Source of the DNA: Bacteroides acidifaciens
Lineage (GTDB): Bacteria; Bacteroidota; Bacteroidia; Bacteroidales; Bacteroidaceae
DNA length: 64,000 nt
NCBI RefSeq assembly: GCF_903181435.1
Contig: NZ_CAEUHO010000004.1
Span: forward strand, 868,001 to 932,000
Direction: 5' to 3'
Both the position numbers and the translations under genes were made by a program. Below, one piece after another: positions 18,353 through 25,285 of this stretch. How positions within the stretch are numbered: the first letter of the stretch is position 1; each line of letters begins with the position of its first letter. The notes beneath the pieces are model-generated. The model searched no databases, was not told where the DNA came from, and worked only from the letters and a program-made list of their open reading frames with translations.

Positions 18353-18378
18353 AACCTGAACTTTAATTTAAAACGTTG

Positions 18379-18386
18379 CAAAGATA
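18379..18386 (-). promoter_or_regulatory. Promoter -7 box of murF
   Basis: TATCTTTG on the minus strand, consensus TAnnTTTG, 27 bp upstream of the murF start. It makes murF independent of the damaged small frame upstream. Confidence 0.65.
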
Positions 18387-18412
18387 GGCTATTCTTTCGG
18401 AATTGGCAGGAG

Positions 18413-18625
18413 TTAGGAGTGTTTTTTACTCAGGCGTAAGCCAAAGGTAAAGTCCAGTTGGGTGGCGATAGCTACTGCCCGCATGCGTGTGTCATGCCGC
18501 CCGGCAGCCATATTGAATAATGTGTCAGACATACTGAGCACAACAGGTTCCATCAAGTATTCCTGACAACGCTGATAATATTCGTACGGAGTAGAATCAA
18601 CGTTGAATGTTTCGGTCTCTTTTAT
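18413..18625 (-). pseudogene. Small conserved-looking frame with no usable start codon
   Basis: Between murF and folP the minus strand holds a 70-codon frame ending in TAA at 18413. It reads like genuine protein: IKETETFNVDSTPYEYYQRC, then QEYLMEPVVLSMSDTLFNMA, then AGRHDTRMRAVAIATQLDF and a basic end. The frame opens after tandem stops with ATA-AAA-GAG, exactly where an ATG would be expected (ATG to ATA would restore MKETETFNVD). The first in-frame ATG, at 18553, would discard 24 plausible residues and leave 46. Either the start codon has mutated or a rare non-ATG start is used. I do not recognise the family. Confidence 0.55.
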
Positions 18626-18660
18626 TTATTATTTTTAGTGCAATACTTGCTTTTTTTATC

Positions 18661-18668
18661 TACATTTG
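18661..18668 (+). promoter_or_regulatory. Promoter -7 box of folP; fixes the folP start
   Basis: TACATTTG matches TAnnTTTG and predicts a transcript start near 18675. This rules out the upstream in-frame ATG at 18638 and supports the ATG at 18695. Confidence 0.65.
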
Positions 18669-18694
18669 TAGGCAATCTAAAAGGAATAGTATCA

Positions 18695-19561
18695 ATGATA
18701 AAACCTATATCTCCTATTTATATAAATGTGAAAGGGCAGTTGCTCGACCTCGCCGTTCCGCAGGTGATGGGTATCTTGAATGTGACTCCCGATTCTTTTT
18801 ATTCCGGCAGCCGGATGCAGACCGAAGAAGATATTGCAGCCCGTGCCCGGCAAATCATTGACGAAGGTGCTTCCATTATTGATATAGGGGCTTATTCTTC
18901 GCGTCCTAATGCCGAACATATTTCTGCCGAAGAGGAAATGCGCAGGCTGCGCACCGGACTGGAAATCCTGAACCGTAACCATCCGGACGCTGTCATCTCT
19001 GTGGATACTTTCCGTGCTGATGTGGCGGAACAATGTGTGAAGGAATATGGAGTAGCCATTATCAATGACATAGCTGCCGGTGAGATGGACGACCGTATGT
19101 TCCGTACGGTAGCCGAATTGGGCGTGCCATATATCATGATGCATATGCAGGGAACCCCGCAGAGTATGCAGAAAGAACCTCATTACGACAATCTGATAAA
19201 AGAGGTGTTCCTGTATTTCGCCCGTAAAGTGCAGCAACTCCGTGATTTGGGAGTAAAAGATATTATCCTCGACCCGGGATTCGGATTCGGTAAGACATTG
19301 GAGCATAATTATGAGCTGATGGCGCACTTGGAAGAATTCAGCATTTTCGAACTTCCGCTCTTGGTGGGGGTATCCCGGAAATCCATGATTTATAAATTAT
19401 TGGGCGGAACCCCGCAGGATTCGCTGAACGGGACAACCGTATTGGATACTGTGGCGTTAATGAAAGGCGCGAATATCCTTCGCGTACATGATGTACGCGA
19501 AGCCGTGGAAGCCGTCCGAATCACGGAAAAGATAAAAGAAGAGAGTTCATATAGCAAATAA
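18695..19561 (+). CDS. folP: Dihydropteroate synthase
   Basis: The 288-residue TIM-barrel enzyme joins p-aminobenzoate to dihydropterin pyrophosphate in folate synthesis and is the sulfonamide target. Family motifs are clear: QVMGILNVTPDSFYSGSR near residues 20-37, GASIIDIGAYSSRPNA, SVDTFRADVA, IINDIAAGEMD, MHMQGTPQSMQ, DPGFGFGKTLEHN, and VGVSRKSMI. The ATG at 18695 is preferred over 18638 because the promoter lies between them and AAGGAAT precedes it. cdaA follows after 12 bp, so the two form an operon, a common pairing in Bacteroidetes. Confidence 0.97.
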   Translation: MIKPISPIYINVKGQLLDLAVPQVMGILNVTPDSFYSGSRMQTEEDIAARARQIIDEGASIIDIGAYSSRPNAEHISAEEEMRRLRTGLEILNRNHPDAVISVDTFRADVAEQCVKEYGVAIINDIAAGEMDDRMFRTVAELGVPYIMMHMQGTPQSMQKEPHYDNLIKEVFLYFARKVQQLRDLGVKDIILDPGFGFGKTLEHNYELMAHLEEFSIFELPLLVGVSRKSMIYKLLGGTPQDSLNGTTVLDTVALMKGANILRVHDVREAVEAVRITEKIKEESSYSK

Positions 19562-19573
19562 AAGGAAGATAGC

Positions 19574-20338
19574 ATGTTTTTTGAATTTGGCATAAAAGAT
19601 TTTATTGATATTCTGCTGGTAGCTTTGCTGTTGTACTATACCTACAAACTGATGAAAGCATCCGGCTCCATCAAGGTTTTCACCGGCATCCTTGTTTTTA
19701 TCTTGATTTGGCTCGTAGTGACGCAAGTGCTGGAAATGAAACTGTTGGGTTCTATTTTCGACACCTTAATGAATGTGGGTGTGATAGCCTTGATTGTTCT
19801 TTTCCAGGATGAGATACGCCGTTTCTTGCTGACCTTGGGTTCTCACCGTCACGTCAGTGCATTGGCACGGCTTTTCAACGGCTCGAAGAAAGAAGCCCTG
19901 AAGCATGACGACATTATGCCGGTGGTGATGGCTTGCCTGAGTATGGGCAAACAAAAAGTCGGCGCGTTGATTGTCATTGAACATAATGTCCCCTTAGATG
20001 AAATCGTCCGTACAGGCGAAGTGATTGATGCAGCAATCAACCAACGCCTGATTGAAAACATATTCTTCAAGAACAGCCCTCTGCATGACGGCGCAATGGT
20101 CATCAGTAAGAAACGTATCAAAGCGGTCGGATGTATCCTTCCTGTATCCCATGACTTGAATATTCCCAAAGAATTAGGATTGCGCCACCGTGCGGCTATG
20201 GGAATCTCGCAACAATCGGACGCCCATGCCATCATTGTTTCTGAAGAAACGGGCGCTATTTCCGTAGCTTATCGCGGGCAATTCTATCTCCGATTGAATG
20301 CGGAAGAGCTGGAAAGCCTGCTGACAAAAGAAAACTGA
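19574..20338 (+). CDS. cdaA: Membrane-bound diadenylate cyclase (CdaA/DacA)
   Basis: The 254-residue protein makes cyclic di-AMP from two ATP. Three N-terminal transmembrane helices (residues 8-75) are followed by a DisA_N cyclase domain with the two catalytic motifs intact: DGA at 172-174 (SPLHDGAMVI) and RHR at 204-206 (GLRHRAAMGIS). c-di-AMP controls potassium and osmotic balance and cell wall homeostasis. In many Firmicutes cdaA neighbours cdaR and glmM. Here it pairs with folP instead and is followed by a long perfect hairpin. Confidence 0.96.
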   Translation: MFFEFGIKDFIDILLVALLLYYTYKLMKASGSIKVFTGILVFILIWLVVTQVLEMKLLGSIFDTLMNVGVIALIVLFQDEIRRFLLTLGSHRHVSALARLFNGSKKEALKHDDIMPVVMACLSMGKQKVGALIVIEHNVPLDEIVRTGEVIDAAINQRLIENIFFKNSPLHDGAMVISKKRIKAVGCILPVSHDLNIPKELGLRHRAAMGISQQSDAHAIIVSEETGAISVAYRGQFYLRLNAEELESLLTKEN

Positions 20339-20355
20339 TTTTAGTTATAGTAATG

Positions 20356-20412
20356 TAGTAATGGTCAAAAGATGATGGTCATTTTATGACCATCATCTTT
20401 TGACCATTACTA
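20356..20412. repeat. Perfect 26-bp inverted repeat after cdaA, containing the -33 box of the next gene
   Basis: Arms at 20356-20381 and 20387-20412 are perfect complements around TTTTA. Each arm contains two TGGTCA (or TGACCA) words. It probably ends the folP-cdaA transcript, although no T-run follows. TTTG at 20399-20402 inside the right arm is spaced 19 bp from the next -7 box, so the hairpin and a promoter overlap. Confidence 0.75.
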
Positions 20413-20421
20413 TAAATTCAT

Positions 20422-20429
20422 TATCTTTG
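20422..20429 (+). promoter_or_regulatory. Promoter -7 box of the AAA ATPase gene
   Basis: TATCTTTG with a TTTG -33 element 19 bp upstream inside the inverted repeat. Predicted start near 20436, just before the ATG at 20455. Confidence 0.72.
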
Positions 20430-20454
20430 GAGCAGAAACCAATGTAATATAGGT

Positions 20455-21573
20455 ATGAACAATCCTTTTGTAACTAATGGCTATGTTTCAGCAAAGTACT
20501 TCTGTGATAGGGAAAAAGAGACAGAGGACGTGATAACAATGCTACTTAACGGAAATAATATAGCTTTGATTTCTCCGCGACGATATGGAAAGACGGATTT
20601 AATCAGGCATTGTTTTTCTTGTCCGGAAATAAACAAGCGTTTTTATACGTTTATTGTGGACATTTATGCGACCCGTTCATTGCGTGATTTGGTAAATAAG
20701 CTTGGGAAAGCTATTTTGGAAGAGTTGAAACCCCGTGGAAGACAATCCTGGGAATTATTTGTTAATGCTATGTCCTCTTTGAAAGCCGGTATTTCTTATG
20801 ATATATCGGGGATGCCTTCCTGGTCTATTAGTTTGGGAGATATCACTAATCCGGCAGTTTCCTTGGATGAAATATTTAACTATTTGCAGAAAGCGGACAA
20901 GCCCTGTCTGGTGGCGATTGATGAATTTCAACAGATAGGAAAATATGACGAAGATACCGTTGAGGCAACATTACGTACATATGTGCAGTATTGCAGCAAT
21001 GCTCACTTTATATTTGCCGGTTCGCAGCGGCATTTAATGGGAAGCATCTTTACTTCTCCTTCCCGTCCGTTCTATCAGAGTGTGACTATTATGAATCTTC
21101 CCCCTATCTCGAAAGATAAATACCGGGAATTTGCAGTCGGGCATTTTCGTGAGAATCATAAGACTCTATGTCCGGACGTGGTTGATGCTTTGTACGACCG
21201 CTTTGAAGGTGGAACCTTTTATTTGCAGAAAGTGATGAATGTGCTTTTTCTCAAGACTCCGGAGAAGGGTGTCTGCGGAATGGATATGATACAGACTGCC
21301 GTTGATTATATTGTAAACTTCACAGCGGATACCTATGCCGAACTTTTATATCAATTACCCGAAAAACAAAAAGAAGTTTTTATTGCTATTAATAAAGAAG
21401 GAAAAGCTAGGGCCGTCAATTCGGGAGCGTTTTGCAAACGTTATGGGCTAGCATCCCCCAGTTCTGTCAAGTCTGCTGTGAATGGGCTTTTGGATAAGGA
21501 CTTTATCACAAAAGAACGTGATTATTATGAGGTGTATGATAAGTTTTTTAGTCTCTGGTTAGCAAAACAATAA
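20455..21573 (+). CDS. Archaeal-type AAA ATPase (P-loop STAND-like)
   Basis: The 372-residue soluble protein has a P-loop SPRRYGKTDLI near residues 39-49, a Walker B hydrophobic strand followed by acidic residues (CLVAIDEFQQIG near residue 160) and a sensor-like FIFAGSQRHLM. The C-terminal 80 residues look like a winged-helix domain (LPEKQKEVFIAINKEGKA; SPSSVKSAVNGLLDKDFI). This is the archaeal ATPase family, widespread in Bacteroidetes, with no firmly assigned role. Links to DNA or to toxin-like functions have been suggested for relatives. It is monocistronic with its own promoter and a strong terminator. Confidence 0.88.
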   Translation: MNNPFVTNGYVSAKYFCDREKETEDVITMLLNGNNIALISPRRYGKTDLIRHCFSCPEINKRFYTFIVDIYATRSLRDLVNKLGKAILEELKPRGRQSWELFVNAMSSLKAGISYDISGMPSWSISLGDITNPAVSLDEIFNYLQKADKPCLVAIDEFQQIGKYDEDTVEATLRTYVQYCSNAHFIFAGSQRHLMGSIFTSPSRPFYQSVTIMNLPPISKDKYREFAVGHFRENHKTLCPDVVDALYDRFEGGTFYLQKVMNVLFLKTPEKGVCGMDMIQTAVDYIVNFTADTYAELLYQLPEKQKEVFIAINKEGKARAVNSGAFCKRYGLASPSSVKSAVNGLLDKDFITKERDYYEVYDKFFSLWLAKQ

Positions 21574-21592
21574 TTCCGGAAATATATAGAAA

Positions 21593-21630
21593 TAAAGCAA
21601 AATAGCCCCTGATGGGGCTATTTTGCTTTA
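21593..21630 (+). terminator. Terminator of the AAA ATPase gene
   Basis: A 17-bp perfect stem (TAAAGCAAAATAGCCCC at 21593-21609 with its complement at 21614-21630) and a TGAT loop. The A/T-rich base would work in either direction. Confidence 0.85.
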
Positions 21631-21682
21631 TTTCCAACCCTTTTTGAATGATAATTATGCCCTCTCATTTAGGTGAATCGCC

Positions 21683-21690
21683 TACCTTTG
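21683..21690 (+). promoter_or_regulatory. Promoter -7 box of the GH35 gene
   Basis: TACCTTTG, 35 bp before the GH35 ATG. Predicted to start the plus-strand carbohydrate cluster. Confidence 0.65.
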
Positions 21691-21724
21691 CCGTATACTA
21701 TTAAAATTCTATATTGAATAAACC

Positions 21725-24061
21725 ATGAAAAACAGATTGATAGCTTTACTGGTACTTTTTACAGTCATTATCTTTAGTAGTGCACAGGCACAAACTACTG
21801 CCCGTAAATTTGAGGTTGGCAAGAATACATTCTTGCTCGACGGCAAACCATTTGTGGTGAAAGCGGCCGAACTGCATTACACCCGCATCCCGCAGGCATA
21901 TTGGGACCATCGCATTGAGATGTGCAAAGCGTTGGGGATGAATACGATTTGTATCTATATCTTTTGGAATATCCACGAACAGGAAGAAGGAAAGTTCGAC
22001 TTCTCCGGTCAGAATGATATTGCCGCTTTTTGCCGTACCGCACAGAAACATGGCATGTATGTCATTGTCCGTCCCGGCCCGTATGTATGTGCGGAATGGG
22101 AGATGGGCGGACTTCCCTGGTGGCTGCTGAAGAAAAAAGACGTGGCATTGCGCACGCTCGACCCTTATTATATGGAACGTGTAGGCATCTTTATGAAAGA
22201 AATCGGCAAGCAACTGGCATCGCTGCAAGTAAATAAAGGCGGTAATATCATCATGGTGCAGGTGGAAAACGAATATGGCTCTTATGGGACAGACAAGCCC
22301 TACGTATCTGCCGTGCGTGATTTAGTCCGCGAATCCGGTTTCACCGATGTGCCTTTGTTCCAATGTGATTGGAGCAGTAACTTTACCAACAACGCGCTTG
22401 ACGACCTTATTTGGACGGTAAACTTCGGAACAGGAGCCAATATCGACCAGCAATTCAAGAAACTCAAAGAGCTTCGTCCCGAAACTCCGCTGATGTGCAG
22501 TGAATTTTGGAGTGGCTGGTTCGACCATTGGGGACGCAAACATGAGACACGCCCTGCCAAAGATATGGTACAAGGTATCAAGGAGATGCTCGACCGCAAT
22601 ATCTCTTTCAGTCTCTATATGACTCACGGTGGAACAACCTTCGGACATTGGGGCGGCGCCAACAACCCGGCTTATTCTGCCATGTGCAGTTCTTATGATT
22701 ATGATGCGCCAATCAGTGAGCCCGGTTGGACGACAGAGAAATACTTCCTATTGCGTGACTTGTTGAAAAACTATCTCCCGGCTGGCGAGACATTGCCGGA
22801 AGCTCCCGCTGCATTGCCTGTAATAGAGATTCCCGAATTTCACTTCACTAAAATAGCTCCGCTTTTCTCTAACCTGCCGGAAGCGAAACACTCGGTGGAT
22901 ATTCAACCGATGGAACAGTTCAATCAGGGTTGGGGAACAATCTTGTATCGCACAACTCTGCTTGAAACTACTGCCGCAGGCACAACCTTGAAGATAACAG
23001 AAGTGCACGACTGGGCACAGATATATGCCGACGGCAAGCTCCTGGCTCGTTTAGACCGTCGCAAAGGAGAGTTTACAACGACTCTGCCCGCACTGAAGAA
23101 AGGTACGCAACTGGATATTCTTGTTGAAGCGATGGGACGTGTCAATTTTGACAAATCCATCCATGACCGCAAGGGTATCACAGAAAAAGTGGAACTGATT
23201 TCGGGCGACCGGACTAAGGAACTGAAAAACTGGACGGTGTATAACTTCCCGGTAGATTACTCTTTTATTAAAAACAAGAACTATCAGGATACTAAGGCAC
23301 TGCCTACTATGCCTGCTTATTATAAGGCTACCTTTAAACTCGATAAAGTAGGAGATACCTTCCTCGACATGAGCACATGGGGCAAAGGCATGGTTTGGGT
23401 GAACGGTCATGCCATGGGACGTTTTTGGGAAATCGGTCCACAGCAAACCCTCTTCATGCCAGGCTGTTGGCTGAAAGAAGGAGAGAATGAAATCCTTGTC
23501 CTGGACTTGAAAGGTCCGGCAAAAGCCACCATTAAAGGCTTGAAGAAACCTATCCTCGATGTACTTCGTGAAAAAGCACCGGAAACACATCGTAAGGAAG
23601 GCGAAAAACTGAATCTGTCAACTGAGAAAGCCGTATATGAAGGCGCCTTTACCCCGGGCAACGGCTGGCAGGAAGTACGCTTCACCGCTCCGGTGAAAGG
23701 ACGTTTCTTCTGTCTCGAAGCATTGTCTCCGCAAGCCAACGATAACATTGCCGCCATTGCAGAATTTGACGTATTAGGCGCGGACGGCAAACCGGTATCC
23801 CGCGAACATTGGAAGATTCGTTACGCCGACAGCGAAGAAACCCGCAGTGGCAACCGTACCGCCGATAAGATATTCGACTTGCAGGAATCCACTTTCTGGA
23901 TGACAGTGGATAATGTGGCTTATCCTCATCACTTGGTGATTGACTTGAGCAAAGTGGAAACGGTGACAGGCTTCCGTTATCTTCCCCGTGCCGAAAAGAA
24001 TTATCCGGGCATGATTCGCGAATATCGTGTATATGTGAAACCTGCGGATTTCAAATATTAA
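21725..24061 (+). CDS. GH35 beta-galactosidase with C-terminal discoidin-like domain
   Basis: A 778-residue exported enzyme (signal peptide ending SSAQAQ). The TIM barrel begins with FLLDGKPFVVKAAELHYTRI. The GH35 signature MVQVENEYGSYG holds the acid/base Glu183, and LMCSEFWSGWFDHWG holds the nucleophile Glu260, by codon count. Beta-sandwich domains follow (WGKGMVWVNGHAMGRFWEIG near 555). The last 150 residues resemble an F5/8-type carbohydrate-binding module (EVRFTAPVKGRFFCLEA; TGFRYLPRAEKNYPGMIREY). It should remove terminal beta-linked galactose from plant or host glycans in the periplasm. It is the first gene of the GH cluster; a GH43-like gene follows after 60 bp. Confidence 0.95.
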   Translation: MKNRLIALLVLFTVIIFSSAQAQTTARKFEVGKNTFLLDGKPFVVKAAELHYTRIPQAYWDHRIEMCKALGMNTICIYIFWNIHEQEEGKFDFSGQNDIAAFCRTAQKHGMYVIVRPGPYVCAEWEMGGLPWWLLKKKDVALRTLDPYYMERVGIFMKEIGKQLASLQVNKGGNIIMVQVENEYGSYGTDKPYVSAVRDLVRESGFTDVPLFQCDWSSNFTNNALDDLIWTVNFGTGANIDQQFKKLKELRPETPLMCSEFWSGWFDHWGRKHETRPAKDMVQGIKEMLDRNISFSLYMTHGGTTFGHWGGANNPAYSAMCSSYDYDAPISEPGWTTEKYFLLRDLLKNYLPAGETLPEAPAALPVIEIPEFHFTKIAPLFSNLPEAKHSVDIQPMEQFNQGWGTILYRTTLLETTAAGTTLKITEVHDWAQIYADGKLLARLDRRKGEFTTTLPALKKGTQLDILVEAMGRVNFDKSIHDRKGITEKVELISGDRTKELKNWTVYNFPVDYSFIKNKNYQDTKALPTMPAYYKATFKLDKVGDTFLDMSTWGKGMVWVNGHAMGRFWEIGPQQTLFMPGCWLKEGENEILVLDLKGPAKATIKGLKKPILDVLREKAPETHRKEGEKLNLSTEKAVYEGAFTPGNGWQEVRFTAPVKGRFFCLEALSPQANDNIAAIAEFDVLGADGKPVSREHWKIRYADSEETRSGNRTADKIFDLQESTFWMTVDNVAYPHHLVIDLSKVETVTGFRYLPRAEKNYPGMIREYRVYVKPADFKY

Positions 24062-24121
24062 ATTATCGTATATCAATAATCATACACCAATTATCACCAT
24101 ACACCAAGCATTGAATGTAAA

Positions 24122-25093
24122 ATGAATATGAAGAAATATATCACCCTCTTGGTACTCCTTTTTATAGGAGTGCTAACCGGCTATTGCCAGCAATCCGCCT
24201 ACCTGTTTGTTTACTTCATCGGAAATAAGATGAGCGAAGAAGCCATTCGAATGGCTGTCAGCCTTGACGGATATAATTATAAAGCTCTGAATGGCAACCA
24301 ACCGATACTTGATTCCCGTGTGATAAGCTCTACGGGCGGAGTACGCGACCCTCATATCCTGCGTTGTGAGGATGGCAAGACATTCTATATGGTGGTTACC
24401 GACATGGTATCCGGGAACGGATGGAATTCCAACCGTGCCATGGTATTATTAAAATCGAAAGACCTGGTGCACTGGACATCCAATATTATAAATATTCAGA
24501 AGAAATATCCTGCTCAGGAAAACCTGAAACGTGTATGGGCTCCCCAAACCGTCTATGACAAGGAAGCCGGAAAGTATATGGTATATTGGTCAATGAAACA
24601 TGGCAATGGCGCAGATATTATTTATTATGCATATGCCAATAAGGACTTTACCGACCTCGAAGGCGAACCGAAACCCTTGTTTCTGCCGAAGAACGGAAAA
24701 TCATGTATCGACGGAGACATTATCTACAAAGACGGGCTTTATCACCTGTTCTATAAGACGGAAGGGGATGGCAATGGAATCAAAAAAGCGACTACCACCT
24801 CTCTGACTTCCGGACAATGGACGGAATCGGATGATTATAAACAGCAGACGAAAGAAGCTGTGGAAGGTGCAGGCATCTTCCCGCTGATAGGTTCGGACAA
24901 ATATATTCTGATGTACGATGTATACATGAAAGGCAAGTATCAGTTTACGGAAAGTATCGACCTGGAGAACTTTAAAGTGATAGACCATGCCGTCAGCATG
25001 GATTTCCATCCCCGTCACGGCACCGTGACACCTATCACCGGAAAGGAACTGAACTGCCTGTACAAGGCCTATGGAAAACCGGAAGGCCTATAA
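24122..25093 (+). CDS. GH43-like five-bladed beta-propeller glycosidase
   Basis: The 323-residue exported protein (signal peptide to LTGYCQQ) has the clan GH-F pattern: an early Asp in STGGVRDPHILRCEDGKTFY, then KRVWAPQTVYDKEAGKYMVYW, and the acid in DGDIIYKDGLYHLFYKTEGD. The length of about 320 residues fits a single catalytic domain. GH43 enzymes are mostly alpha-L-arabinofuranosidases, beta-xylosidases or exo-beta-1,3-galactanases, and this sequence alone does not choose among them. The neighbouring GH51 favours arabinose release. An alternative ATG 6 bp downstream (MKKYITLL) is equally possible. Confidence 0.85.
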   Translation: MNMKKYITLLVLLFIGVLTGYCQQSAYLFVYFIGNKMSEEAIRMAVSLDGYNYKALNGNQPILDSRVISSTGGVRDPHILRCEDGKTFYMVVTDMVSGNGWNSNRAMVLLKSKDLVHWTSNIINIQKKYPAQENLKRVWAPQTVYDKEAGKYMVYWSMKHGNGADIIYYAYANKDFTDLEGEPKPLFLPKNGKSCIDGDIIYKDGLYHLFYKTEGDGNGIKKATTTSLTSGQWTESDDYKQQTKEAVEGAGIFPLIGSDKYILMYDVYMKGKYQFTESIDLENFKVIDHAVSMDFHPRHGTVTPITGKELNCLYKAYGKPEGL

Positions 25094-25116
25094 CAAGCCG
25101 AAGTAAATCACGGCTT

Positions 25117-25148
25117 TACTACTGGAAAATCATACATACTACTGGAAA
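25117..25148 (+). repeat. Direct repeat TACTACTGGAAA, two copies 20 bp apart
   Basis: Copies at 25117-25128 and 25137-25148 lie about 100 bp upstream of the GH51 promoter. A 20-bp spacing (about two helical turns) suggests a dimeric activator site, such as for a hybrid two-component or AraC-type PUL regulator. That role is inference. Confidence 0.5.
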
Positions 25149-25248
25149 GGTGTACAAATTATTCTTGTTAATTTGCTGCTTGCTATGCTTTTGAATAATA
25201 ATTGGTAATTTTACACTTAAAAGGTATTCGCTGTAACAGTGAAACTCT

Positions 25249-25256
25249 TATCTTTG
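25249..25256 (+). promoter_or_regulatory. Promoter -7 box of the GH51 gene; fixes its start
   Basis: TATCTTTG predicts a transcript start near 25262, downstream of the first in-frame ATG (25202) and upstream of the ATG at 25286 that begins a signal peptide. Confidence 0.7.
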
Positions 25257-25285
25257 CGATTGATAATCTTAATGATACTTATGCC

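Noticed and set aside
20341-20412. Fourth 22-bp palindrome array
   Set aside because: The internal TGGTCA words are 14 bp apart and the whole is one simple hairpin, not a 22-bp series.
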